A stretch of DNA of 64,000 nucleotides. Origin: Actinomycetota bacterium. Lineage in GTDB: Bacteria > Actinomycetota > Acidimicrobiia > Acidimicrobiales > RAAP-2. Below the pieces are notes generated by a model, which saw only the letters and a list, made by a program, of their open reading frames with translations, did not search any database and was not told the origin of the DNA. Every line of letters starts with the position of its first letter. Within the stretch, counting starts at the first letter, position 1. The position numbers and the translations under genes were made by a program. The DNA lies in assembly GCA_021324355.1 (NCBI GenBank), contig JAJPJD010000051.1:1-64000 (forward strand), written 5' to 3'. Below, piece after piece: positions 1-7,846 of the stretch.

Positions 1-115
1 CAACTGCCGGTCCTGAGCACCGCGCATCGAAGCACCCCCGATCTCGACGACGGAACCAAGCATGGCCCGCGCCGCTCGAAATCGCGAGCACTCAAAGGGG
101 GTTTTTCAGCACCCT
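1..115. other. Left flank of the insertion sequence, no gene seen
   Basis: I see no convincing coding frame, RNA or hairpin here. It is the DNA next to the left end of the IS5-like element, and whatever gene it once belonged to lies outside the window. Confidence 0.4.
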
Positions 116-138
116 GCTTAGAGGCCGCGCGGATAGGG
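116..138 (+). repeat. Left terminal inverted repeat of the IS
   Basis: This 23-bp block pairs with 1110-1132 in inverted orientation. The matching parts are GCTTAGAG and GCGGATAGGG, with mismatches concentrated in between. Confidence 0.75.
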
Positions 139-267
139 CGTGAGCAGGGATGTTGTCAAGGACTCATATGAGTAGCGATTGACCATCCACCGGTCGTGGG
201 TGTGGTCCCCGAGACAATCGGGTTGCTCACAACCACCACCCAACGACCGAATGGAGGTCCCTACATC

Positions 268-1122
268 ATGCGCGCGACGGAGCCCGAGGTGGTCGATATC
301 GTCTGGGCAGCCATCGAGCCTTTGATCCCGGTCCATGCCGAGACCCATCCCCTCGGGTGCCACCGCCCACGAGCCGCCGATCGCGACTGCTTCGAGGTGA
401 TGTTGGTTCGCCTCGTGACCGGGTGCAGCTGGGAAGACGCCGAGCGACTCTGCGGGAACAAGGTGTCCGACACGACCGTGCGCCACCGGCGCGACCAATG
501 GGAGGCAGCCGGGGTCTTCAACGCCGTCGCTGAGGAGGCGATCCGGGCCTACGACAAGATCATCGGCCTCGATCTCTGCGAGGTGGCGGTCGACGGGTCG
601 CTCCACAAAAGCCCTGCTGGAGGCGAGGGAACCGGCAAGAACCCGACCGATCGGGCCAAGCTCGGGTGGAAGTGGTCGGTGCTCACCGAGAAGCATGGAA
701 TCCCCATCGGCTGGACCACCGACGGGGCCCACCGCAACGACTCCGTCCTCCTCGAACCAACCTTGGCCGACGCCGCCGAGCGGGGGCTCCTGAGCGCGGT
801 CGAGACCATCTGGCTCGACCGGGGCTACGACTCCGAGGTCACAAGGACCCGCCTGGCCGAGTTCGGCATCGCCGACGCCGTCATCGCCAAGAAGCGCAAG
901 CGGGGCGAAGCAGAAGGAACCACCACGCTCCCGATGGGACTGCGCTGGCCGGTCGAGCGAACCAACTCGTGGCTGTCCAACTTCGGGGCCCTGCGCCGCA
1001 ACACGGATCGCAAGATTTGTCATCGCCTGGCCCAGTTCGCGTTGGCCGTTGCCTTCTTGCTCACTGCAAAGCTCATCGACTGGCGCAACCGTTGGTCACC
1101 AGGATGTGTCCCTATCCGCTGA
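268..1122 (+). CDS. IS5 family transposase (DDE type)
   Basis: This is the transposase of the element and catalyses its cut-and-paste movement. From ATG 268 it is about 284 residues, a normal size for the family. The ORF extends upstream to 196, but ATG 268 has a purine-rich GGAGG about 10 nt upstream and starts where the conserved helical N-terminal region begins. The DDE catalytic residues appear in order: an aspartate in the VAVDGSLHKSP stretch, the aspartate of WLDRGYDS, and the glutamate of the late RWPVERTNSW stretch followed by the FGALRRNTDR tail typical of the IS5 group. No frameshift is visible. The gene fills the space between the two inverted repeats, and its stop lies inside the right repeat. 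Confidence 0.9.
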   Translation: MRATEPEVVDIVWAAIEPLIPVHAETHPLGCHRPRAADRDCFEVMLVRLVTGCSWEDAERLCGNKVSDTTVRHRRDQWEAAGVFNAVAEEAIRAYDKIIGLDLCEVAVDGSLHKSPAGGEGTGKNPTDRAKLGWKWSVLTEKHGIPIGWTTDGAHRNDSVLLEPTLADAAERGLLSAVETIWLDRGYDSEVTRTRLAEFGIADAVIAKKRKRGEAEGTTTLPMGLRWPVERTNSWLSNFGALRRNTDRKICHRLAQFALAVAFLLTAKLIDWRNRWSPGCVPIR

Positions 1123-1132
1123 GGCTCTAAGC
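1110..1132 (-). repeat. Right terminal inverted repeat of the IS
   Basis: This is the partner of the 116-138 repeat. It overlaps the last codons and the TGA stop of the transposase. Confidence 0.75.
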
Positions 1133-1280
1133 GCTCCGCCACCGGAACAGCCATGGCAGCCAGCCGCTCTCGAGTGCTCCGGTACGGCCCTGGAGATGAG
1201 CCGGGACGGTCACGAGCTGCCCTCCTCCGTGGTCACCGCCTCGGACAGCCGCGGTGGGCGAGGAGCCTGCTTCAAGCTCG

Positions 1281-1967
1281 TCAGCCCTCCTCCTCGTTCC
1301 AGCGGCGGATCTGGCGGCCGGTCACGTCCCTGGGGGTGAGGCGGACCACGAGGTGGCGATCACCACTTGGCCACGGCTCGACGTTGAGAGGTCCGGTCTC
1401 GGTCAGCCCGTCGGAGCCCGAGGTCACCTGGGCTTCCCCTGAGGCCAGGACGCTCCAGCCTTCCCCAAGAGCTTCATCGATATGGTCGACTTCGATGCTG
1501 AGTGGCTTACCGGTACGGACTGCTCGTGCGATTGCCCCTTCACCTGTGCGGAAGACGATGTCGCCATCAATCACCCTGAAATTGACTGGGAGGGCAGTTG
1601 GCACCCCTCGTTCGTCGACGAAAACTGCTCTCCCCACTCCGCCGGCCTGGAGCAGTTGGAGGCACGTTCCTGGCTCGAGTTCGAGGAGGCGCGGGATGCC
1701 AGTAGGTGGACGCGCGTGGCCAGGTGGTAGGCCCACTCCGGCACCTCGGAGCCAGGCGACGCTGGTCTCGAGTGCACTGGCGAGCCGGGCACAGGCGGCA
1801 GGTGTTGGTCGGGCGCGCGCATGGTGTTCGAGGTATTCCAGGTATGCGGGGTGCATGCCGGCACGCTTGGCAACCTCCTCGATGTCCAGTCCGAGCGCCT
1901 TGCGGCGGGCCGCGACACGGCGGCTCAGGTCTCCGGGGTCGTCATGGTTCTCGGTGGGATCACTCAT
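1281..1967 (-). CDS. HTH (XRE-type) plus pyridoxamine 5'-phosphate oxidase-like domain protein
   Basis: The protein has about 228 residues and two parts. Residues about 10-75 form a lambda-repressor-like helix-turn-helix (LSRRVAARRKALGLDIEEVA, then AGMHPAYLEYLE). The rest resembles the split-barrel flavin-binding pyridoxamine-phosphate-oxidase family, with motifs such as LPVNFRVIDGDIVFRTGEG and GWSVLASGEAQV. HTH-PNPOx proteins are recurrent in actinobacteria; the substrate is usually unknown. The ORF extends far upstream in the wrong frame of the sigma gene. The ATGAGTGAT start is preferred because it overlaps the end of the sigma gene and follows a GAGG sequence; ATG 1973 is an alternative. 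It is probably co-transcribed and translationally coupled with the sigma factor. Confidence 0.8.
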   Translation of the reverse strand: MSDPTENHDDPGDLSRRVAARRKALGLDIEEVAKRAGMHPAYLEYLEHHARARPTPAACARLASALETSVAWLRGAGVGLPPGHARPPTGIPRLLELEPGTCLQLLQAGGVGRAVFVDERGVPTALPVNFRVIDGDIVFRTGEGAIARAVRTGKPLSIEVDHIDEALGEGWSVLASGEAQVTSGSDGLTETGPLNVEPWPSGDRHLVVRLTPRDVTGRQIRRWNEEEG

Positions 1968-2778
1968 CCTCATCATTTCCTCGGGTCTCGTCGACTTCGC
2001 CCGGTAACGATCGCGAACCGAGGTAGCGCCGTACCCGATCGGCCAGCGCGGGCGGGATGACGCTGTCGGGATCGTGCAGATGGCCGAGCGAGGTCGTGGT
2101 GCCGACCAGAGCCTGGTAGAGGGGTGGGCAGGTGGCACACCTTGCGAGGTGGGCCTCCAAGGCCGCTCGCTTACCCGTTTCCAGGTCGCCATCGATGTAG
2201 CTGGACACCTGCTCGCGTGCCTCCCAGCAACTGAGCGGCACGCCGGCATTGGCCTCGTGTCGCCGCTGTCGCTGCGAGAGAGCGCTCACGAGCATCATCC
2301 TCCCTCGTCGGATCCGCTGCTTGGCGGCAGGAAGCGAAATCCCGAGGAAGTCAGCAATCTCGTTCGCCGACCAACCCTCGGCGTCATGGAGCACAACGGC
2401 GCTGCGGTAGTGCTGGGGGAGGTGAACGAGCGCGTCGCGCAGCTCTGCTGCCGATTCGGCTCGCTCCACCACAGTCTCCGCATCGACGCTATAGGTCTCG
2501 TCACGCCAGCGTGCTTCGACATCGCTGGAACGGAGTTCGTAAGCATGCCGCCGTCCTCGGTCGATCGCGAGGTGGTAGAGGATCTGGTGGAGCCAGGTGC
2601 GGAGCGATGCCTCCGCCCGATACTGCCCAGCACGCTCAAGGGCCCGTAACACCGTATCGCCGACGAGGTCCTGTGCCTCTGCTTCGTTAGTCGTGATGGA
2701 AGACGCGTAGCGATACAGCGCGGGGAGCTCGGCTGCCACCGCGGTGCCGAAGTCCTCGGTCGCTTGGTCAGTGACCAT
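1960..2778 (-). CDS. ECF sigma factor with C-terminal zinc-finger (anti-sigma-like) domain
   Basis: This is an RNA polymerase sigma-70 factor of the extracytoplasmic-function type. Region 2 is visible as LPALYRYASSITTNEAEAQD with the following RTWLHQILYHLAIDRGRR. Region 4 is visible as ALVHLPQHYRSAVVLHDAEG and the helix-turn-helix NEIADFLGISLPAAKQRIRR. After region 4 there is a tail of about 85 residues with a zf-HC2-like signature (SCWEAREQVSSYIDGDLE, then HLARCATC), the HxxxCxxC zinc site of ZAS anti-sigma factors. Sigma and anti-sigma-like modules are therefore in one chain. The ORF begins at a GTG at 2817, 13 codons upstream; neither start has a clear ribosome site, and ATG 2778 fits family alignments better. 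The stop overlaps the start of the HTH-PNPOx gene. Confidence 0.87.
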   Translation of the reverse strand: MVTDQATEDFGTAVAAELPALYRYASSITTNEAEAQDLVGDTVLRALERAGQYRAEASLRTWLHQILYHLAIDRGRRHAYELRSSDVEARWRDETYSVDAETVVERAESAAELRDALVHLPQHYRSAVVLHDAEGWSANEIADFLGISLPAAKQRIRRGRMMLVSALSQRQRRHEANAGVPLSCWEAREQVSSYIDGDLETGKRAALEAHLARCATCPPLYQALVGTTTSLGHLHDPDSVIPPALADRVRRYLGSRSLPGEVDETRGNDEDE

Positions 2779-2833
2779 GTTGTCCAGTCTGCCGGATTGA
2801 TGTGTCGCGGTCGGCACACTGGCTTCTCAGCTA

Positions 2834-3085
2834 TCAAGCTGCTTGGTGCAGGTGTGAGATGTGGCGATCGCCAGGTTCAGCGTTGCCAGCACGCAGAGTT
2901 TTGGTGTGAAGCAGGCTGTAAAGGGGGCAGTAGCCGCTCATCGAAGTAACAATCATGATGGCTGCCACCACCAACAGCACAATTCCCCAGGCGGTGGTAA
3001 AACCGAGAACGCCACTCCCCGCCACCGCTCCAGCTGCGATCAGCAGCCGCAGACCTCGGTCGGATGTGCTCATGTTCTTCCTCAT
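2834..3085 (-). CDS. DUF2892 (YgaP-like) small inner-membrane protein
   Basis: This 83-residue protein begins with the SDRGLRLL motif and has two hydrophobic segments (LIAAGAVAGSGVLGFTTAWG and IVLLVVAAIMIVTSMSG), followed by GYCPLYSLL, the CPLY signature of DUF2892. Members are small membrane proteins often found near rhodaneses or metal and redox genes; no reaction is known. ATG 3085 has AAAGGAG about 7 nt upstream; an internal ATG at 3073 is the alternative. Its neighbours are the metal-exporter-like gene upstream and the sigma factor gene downstream, on the same strand. Confidence 0.85.
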   Translation of the reverse strand: MRKNMSTSDRGLRLLIAAGAVAGSGVLGFTTAWGIVLLVVAAIMIVTSMSGYCPLYSLLHTKTLRAGNAEPGDRHISHLHQAA

Positions 3086-3154
3086 CGTTCGCTCCTTTGT
3101 CGAGGATTCATGCTCTATAGACGAGCAACCTTCCCCGAGCGATACAGCCCCTTG

Positions 3155-4204
3155 TTAGGAGGAGGACGGCGGTCTTGGGATCCGGCGGAGCTCGGTGACA
3201 AGGGAGCTCACGCCGACACCGGCCACTGAGACGACCACGAGCACAAGGGGGAGACCGAGATGGTCGAGGTTGTGAACGTGAAGACCGGTCGAGATGCTGA
3301 GCGAGGCCACGTGAGGGAAGGCCACACCGAAGACACCGCCGATGATGAAGGCGATGCCACCCACCCCAAGGGTGCGTGCCGCGACCCGTAGGCCAATTTG
3401 CCGGGTGACCTCGGGTGCTGCCCGCTTACGGCGTACGAGCCATCCGACGAGCCCGCCGACGAGAACTTGGACCGCGGTCGTCCCTAGACCGAATAAGGCG
3501 CCCGGTACCCATCCGGAGGCTGATGACGGCATCTGGGGCGCGAGCACGGTGTAGACGATCACCGCGAACGCACCGAACCCCCAACCAGCAATGAAACCGT
3601 GCACGGCAGGCATCCAGGGCCTTGGATCCATAAGGTCCGGCTCGTTGCAGTCAGTGCACGGATCCTCTGACCACCGGGGTGGCGGTGCGATCGTCACTCC
3701 CCCGTGAACGTGAGCGTGAAGGTGCGTGCCTTTTCCCTCCGTTGCGGCTGCGTCCTGGGTGCCGACCGTTGCCAAGCCTCCGGAGCGAACCCGAGCAGCA
3801 TGCGCCGACCTCTCGTGGAGGTGAAAGTCGAAGTGCCAGGGCAGGCGGCCACCGTGGATGTAGCGAGCTGCCCAGATCATCGCCAGGCCGACAACGATAT
3901 AGACGATGTAATCGCCCCTCGAGCCTAGGGTGAGGAATGGAGCAAGGGCGAGGTACGCGAGCTCACTTGCCAACGAACGCTGAAAGGTGAAGGCGAGGGA
4001 GAAGATCAGGGCGTTTCGCATCCCGGCCCGGCTCGAATAGCCACCGACAGCATAGGAGAAAGTGATCGGCCACGTGTGCTCGTCGGGAGTAATCCCGTGC
4101 ACCATCCCCAACAAGAAGGCGGTGGCCAGAACAGCCCACAGAGCAAGTCCAGTGTGTGGGTTCCAAAGATTGAGCGCTAAGGTCGGCGCACTCGTCAGCA
4201 TCAT
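3155..4204 (-). CDS. Polytopic NicO-like (nickel/cobalt) metal transporter
   Basis: A membrane protein of about 349 residues with roughly six to eight hydrophobic stretches. The first membrane segment carries GMVHGITPDEHTWP, a histidine/aspartate pattern like the HX4DH signature of the NicO/RcnA exporters. The central soluble loop is rich in histidine (HLHAHVHGG, DFHLHERSAH) and has a CTDC pair, as expected for metal binding. Export of a divalent metal is inferred and the ion is unknown. The ORF opens at 4264, but the ATG-ATG pair at 4204/4201 directly precedes the first membrane segment and is a better start; no strong ribosome site is seen. It may be co-regulated with the small DUF2892 gene downstream. 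Confidence 0.7.
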   Translation of the reverse strand: MMLTSAPTLALNLWNPHTGLALWAVLATAFLLGMVHGITPDEHTWPITFSYAVGGYSSRAGMRNALIFSLAFTFQRSLASELAYLALAPFLTLGSRGDYIVYIVVGLAMIWAARYIHGGRLPWHFDFHLHERSAHAARVRSGGLATVGTQDAAATEGKGTHLHAHVHGGVTIAPPPRWSEDPCTDCNEPDLMDPRPWMPAVHGFIAGWGFGAFAVIVYTVLAPQMPSSASGWVPGALFGLGTTAVQVLVGGLVGWLVRRKRAAPEVTRQIGLRVAARTLGVGGIAFIIGGVFGVAFPHVASLSISTGLHVHNLDHLGLPLVLVVVSVAGVGVSSLVTELRRIPRPPSSS

Positions 4205-4264
4205 GCGGTCTGGCTTGTCTTGGTTCCAAGTGCGAGAGTAACCCGGCTCCGTCCCACCGACCAC

Positions 4265-4545
4265 GTGACGTGACTCTCAGTATCGGAGGGCTGGCTAGTC
4301 CATGGGGTGCGGGACAGATTCGAGCGTTCGGTGGCCTTTCCTTGGTTGACTAGTACCGACGATGCCCTGTCCTGACGCGCGACTGGTTCGTACCGGCGTC
4401 GAGCTGGCCAACGATCCCGAGGCGGGACTGGCTCCCTGAGGGAGGGCCTATCACGTGATCCGGGTCGGGCGACTTCGACCCGGAAGGGCTGAGCGGGTCC
4501 TGAGGAGCGGGTGCTTCGGTCGCCAACCAGCCCGGTCGACGATCT
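4265..4545. other. Intergenic region between aceE and the metal transporter gene
   Basis: About 280 bp with no supported gene. It holds the hairpin at 4459-4484 and presumably the promoter of the minus-strand transporter gene, which I could not place with confidence. Confidence 0.4.
4459..4484 (-). terminator. Hairpin downstream of aceE, possible terminator
   Basis: A perfect 9-bp stem (TCCGGGTCG with CGACCCGGA) with an 8-nt loop sits about 60 nt after the aceE stop on its strand. No T-run follows, so termination is plausible but not proven. Confidence 0.4.
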
Positions 4546-7251
4546 TCAGAGCCCGAGCGGACCAGGAGCCTTCGCATCGACCCCGAACGAGTGAATGGCC
4601 TTGGTCACCTCTTCGGGGTCGCCATGGCCGTGGCGGGCGAGGGACGACAGGACGGCGATCACGGTGTGGGCCGCATCCACTTCGAAGTACCGGCGAAGTG
4701 CCGCTCGAGAGTCGGAGCGGCCGAAGCCGTCGGTCCCCAAGGAGGTGAAGGGCCGCTCGACCCACCGGCTGACCTGGTCCGGCACCGCGCACAGGTAGTC
4801 CGTCACAGCGACGACCGGGTCTTCCCCCCTGCCCAGCTGGCTGGTCACGAAGGGAACGGCGGCCTCGGCTTCGGGATGCAGCCGATTGTGCCGCTCCGAC
4901 GCCAGCGCGTCGCTGCGCAACTCGGACCACGAGGTGACCGACCAGGTATCGCAGCCAACCCCGAACTGATCGGAGAGAATCGCCCGGGCCTCGTCAGCCA
5001 CCTGCCACATCGGCCCCGAGAACAAGATGGTGGCCCGACGCCGGTGTCCCTCGACTGGTGGGCGGAATTGGTACATACCTCGCAGGACTCCAGTCCGAAC
5101 TCGCTCGCCATCGGCGCCATCGGGGAGAGGAGGCATGGGGTAGTTCTCGTTGTAGAGGGTGAGGTAGAAGAACCGGTCCTCTTTCTGGTCCCCGAGGATT
5201 CGGCGTACCGCCTCTTCGACGATGATCGCGAGCTCGTATGCGAAGGCAGGGTCGTAGATGCGGGCTGCCGGGTTGGTCGAGGCAAGCAGCGGGGAGTGGC
5301 CGTCGTCATGTTGGAGGCCCTCTCCTTGGAGGGTGGTCCGGCCGGCGGTGCAGCCGGCGAGGATGCCGCGGCCCCGAATGTCGCCGAGCGCCCAGGTCAG
5401 GTCGCCGACCCGCTGGAAACCGAACATCGAGTAAAAGAGGTAGATCGGCAGCATCGGATGGGCCCAGGTCGCGTAGGACGTTGCCAACGCGATGAAGCTG
5501 GCCATGGCGCCGGCCTCGGTAATGCCTTCCTCGAGGACCTGGCCGGACTGGCTCTCCGCGTACCGCAGTGCGAGGTCGGCGTCGACCGGCGTGTAGCGCT
5601 GGCCTTCGGGGGCATAGATCTTGGACTCCGAGATGATCGGCTCGAGTCCGAACGTGCGAGCCTCGTCCGGCACGATGGGCACGACCCGTTCGCCGATGTT
5701 TGGATCCCGCACCAGGTTGCGGAGCAAGCGGACGAAGGCCATCGTGGTGGAGACCGACTGCCCCCCCGACCCGGCGATGAGGTCGGCGAAGGCCTTGGGG
5801 TCAGCGGTCACCGGGTGGGCCGGTCGGACCACCCGGGCGGGGAGCGGGCCGTTCAGGAGCTTGCGCCGGGCCATCAGGTACTCGTGGGCCTCCGAGCCCT
5901 CCGGGGGTCGGTAGTAGGGGGGGAGCTCGGCCTCGAGGGCCGAGTCCGGGATCTCCTCTTGGAGGTAGAGGCGATCGCGCAGGGCCAGCAGCTGCGCCTT
6001 GTTCATTCTCTTGATCTGGTGGGTGGCGTTGCGGGCTTCGATCTCCGGGCCCAGGGTCCAACCCTTGATCGTCTTGGCCAGGATGGCCGTCGGCGCATCG
6101 TGCTGCTCGGTGGCCAGCTTGTAGGCGGCGTAGAGCTTGCGGTAATCGTGGCCGCCTCTCGGAAGGGTGCGGAGCTCGTCGTCGCTCAGGTGCTCGACCA
6201 GACGCCGCAGGCGGGGGTCAGGGCCGAAGAAGTGTTCGCGGATGTAGGCGCCCGACTCGGTCGCGTACTTCTGGAACTCCCCGTCGACCGTGGTGTTCAT
6301 CTTGTCCAGCAGCACACCGTCGACGTCTCGGGCCAGCAGCTCGTCCCAACGCGAGCCCCAGATGACCTTGATCACGTTCCAGCCGGCCCCACGGAACAGC
6401 GCCTCGAGCTCCTGCATGATCTTCCCGTTGCCCCGAACCGGCCCGTCGAGGCGTTGGAGGTTGCAGTTGACCACGAAGATCAGATTGCCCAGATGCTCTC
6501 GCCCGGCCACTCCGAGCGCCCCGATCGACTCGGGTTCGTCCATCTCCCCGTCGCCCACGAAGCACCACACACGGCTCTCGCTCGTGTCCACCAGCCGACG
6601 GAGGTGGAGATACTTGTTCACATGGGCTTGGTAGACCGCAGCGATCGGGCCAAGACCCATGGACACGGTGGGGAATTCCCAGAAGTCGGGCAGCAGGCGC
6701 GGGTGCGGGTAGCTGGGTAGCCCGTTCCCGCCGACCTCCCGGCGGAAGTTGTCGAGCTGCTCCTCGCTGAGGCGACCTTCGATGTAGGCGCGGGCGTAGA
6801 TGCCGGGCGAGGCATGGCCCTGGATGAACACTTGGTCGCCGGCGGCCCCGTTCGCCTTGCCCCGGAAGAAGTGGTTGAAGCCGACCTCATAGAGCGAGGC
6901 CGAGCTGGCGTAGGTGGAGAGGTGCCCCCCGATCCCTTCGGAACGGGCGTTGGCTCGGGTCACCATGACCGCCGCGTTCCACCGGATGTAGGCCCGGATC
7001 CGACGCTCCAGGTGCTCGTCGCCCGGGAACCACGGCTCCTGGTCGGCCGGGATGGTGTTCACGTAGGGGGTGGAGACCGTGGCTGGGAAGTCCACCTGCA
7101 GGCTCCGGGCCCGTTCGAGCAGCCGCATCAGCAGGTAGCGGGCTCGGGGCCGCCCACGGGTGGACACCACCGCGGCGAAGGAGTCGAGCCATTCGTCGGT
7201 CTCGGTGGGGTCGGTGTCGGGGATCTGATGCGAGACGCCATCGAAGAGCAT
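4546..7251 (-). CDS. aceE: Pyruvate dehydrogenase E1 component, homodimeric type
   Basis: The protein (901 residues, close to the usual 880-930) decarboxylates pyruvate and reductively acetylates the lipoyl group of E2. The thiamine-diphosphate motif is visible as GDGEMDEPES followed some 25 residues later by NCNLQRLDGP. Other family blocks include GHLSTYASSASLYEVGFNHF, HASPGIYARA and the C-terminal YLTLYNENYPMPPLP. ATG 7251 gives a standard N-terminus (DTDPTETDEWLDSF). E2 and E3 are not adjacent but lie about 5 kb away in the lpd-E2-lipBA cluster, which probably supplies the other subunits and the lipoylation enzymes. A hairpin follows the stop. Confidence 0.96.
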   Translation of the reverse strand: MLFDGVSHQIPDTDPTETDEWLDSFAAVVSTRGRPRARYLLMRLLERARSLQVDFPATVSTPYVNTIPADQEPWFPGDEHLERRIRAYIRWNAAVMVTRANARSEGIGGHLSTYASSASLYEVGFNHFFRGKANGAAGDQVFIQGHASPGIYARAYIEGRLSEEQLDNFRREVGGNGLPSYPHPRLLPDFWEFPTVSMGLGPIAAVYQAHVNKYLHLRRLVDTSESRVWCFVGDGEMDEPESIGALGVAGREHLGNLIFVVNCNLQRLDGPVRGNGKIMQELEALFRGAGWNVIKVIWGSRWDELLARDVDGVLLDKMNTTVDGEFQKYATESGAYIREHFFGPDPRLRRLVEHLSDDELRTLPRGGHDYRKLYAAYKLATEQHDAPTAILAKTIKGWTLGPEIEARNATHQIKRMNKAQLLALRDRLYLQEEIPDSALEAELPPYYRPPEGSEAHEYLMARRKLLNGPLPARVVRPAHPVTADPKAFADLIAGSGGQSVSTTMAFVRLLRNLVRDPNIGERVVPIVPDEARTFGLEPIISESKIYAPEGQRYTPVDADLALRYAESQSGQVLEEGITEAGAMASFIALATSYATWAHPMLPIYLFYSMFGFQRVGDLTWALGDIRGRGILAGCTAGRTTLQGEGLQHDDGHSPLLASTNPAARIYDPAFAYELAIIVEEAVRRILGDQKEDRFFYLTLYNENYPMPPLPDGADGERVRTGVLRGMYQFRPPVEGHRRRATILFSGPMWQVADEARAILSDQFGVGCDTWSVTSWSELRSDALASERHNRLHPEAEAAVPFVTSQLGRGEDPVVAVTDYLCAVPDQVSRWVERPFTSLGTDGFGRSDSRAALRRYFEVDAAHTVIAVLSSLARHGHGDPEEVTKAIHSFGVDAKAPGPLGL

Positions 7252-7342
7252 GGGTCCATGTTCCCACCATCACGCCGGCCCACCGGCCCGCCTCGGGCCG
7301 GGGGTCGACCGTCGGCGGCGGGGTCGGTAGTACACAGGAGGG

Positions 7343-7807
7343 GTGCACCCGCCGGCCGAGCCCCTCACCGTCTACACCGACGGCTCCTGCCTCGGGAACC
7401 CCGGGCCCGGCGGCTGGGCATGGGTCGTGCCCGAGGGACCGAGCGACAGCGGGGGCGAGGCCCGGACCACCAACCAGCGCATGGAGATCACTGCGGTGCT
7501 CGAGGCGCTGCGATCGCTCGGCCGGGACGACCCAAAGCGAGCGGTCCGGGTGGTGAGCGACTCGAGCTACGTGGTGCGCTGCTTCCAGGACGGCTGGTGG
7601 CAAGGGTGGCTCCGCCGAGGCTGGCGCAATGCCGCCGGCAAGCCGGTGGCCAACCGAGACCTGTGGGAGCCGCTGCTCGAGCTGGCGCTCCGGTCAGGCC
7701 GGACCGTCGACTTTGCGTGGGTGAAGGGCCACAGCGGCGACCCGTGGAACGACGTCGTCGACCAGCTCGCACTGGCAGCAGCAATGGCTGCTCGCAGCGG
7801 CGCCTGA
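7343..7807 (+). CDS. rnhA: Ribonuclease HI
   Basis: Cleaves the RNA strand of RNA-DNA hybrids. The 154-residue protein has the complete catalytic set: Asp in YTDGSCLGNPGPGGWA, Glu in NQRMEITAV, Asp in VVSDSSYV and the late Asp in NDVVDQLA, with the WVKGHSG loop before it. The start is GTG 7343, preceded by a strong AGGAGG at optimal spacing. It stands between divergent aceE and the SDR gene. Confidence 0.95.
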   Translation: MHPPAEPLTVYTDGSCLGNPGPGGWAWVVPEGPSDSGGEARTTNQRMEITAVLEALRSLGRDDPKRAVRVVSDSSYVVRCFQDGWWQGWLRRGWRNAAGKPVANRDLWEPLLELALRSGRTVDFAWVKGHSGDPWNDVVDQLALAAAMAARSGA

Positions 7808-7832
7808 GTTGGGCGGCGACGGGGCCAGCCCG

Positions 7833-7838
7833 TAGCAT
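7833..7838 (+). promoter_or_regulatory. -10-like TAGCAT, probable leaderless promoter of the SDR gene
   Basis: TAGCAT ends 8 nt before the ATG at 7847. With initiation 6-9 nt after the hexamer, the transcript would begin at or next to the start codon. The leader shows no ribosome site. The same TAnnnT spacing recurs at other genes in the window. Confidence 0.5.
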
Positions 7839-7846
7839 CGGCGGCC

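Larger units (their letters stand above)
116..1132 (+). mobile_element. IS5-like insertion sequence, apparently complete
   Basis: A transposase gene is bounded by matching 23-bp ends. The left end begins GCTTAGAG and runs into GCGGATAGGG. The reverse complement of the right end begins with the same GCTTAGAG and carries the same GCGGATAGGG, with about four mismatches between the two blocks. The right repeat contains the stop codon of the transposase. A direct target duplication is not clear: the bases at the tips read TTA on the left and TAA on the right. That fits a TNA-type IS5 target in pattern but is not an identical repeat. The single transposase frame is uninterrupted, so the copy may be functional. 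Confidence 0.8.

Noticed and set aside
118-1023. Long minus-strand ORF opposite the transposase
   Set aside because: Antisense shadow of the IS5 transposase with no family features; high GC makes long antisense frames common here.
4591-6720. 709-residue plus-strand ORF
   Set aside because: Fully antisense to aceE, whose thiamine-diphosphate and E1 motifs are unambiguous.
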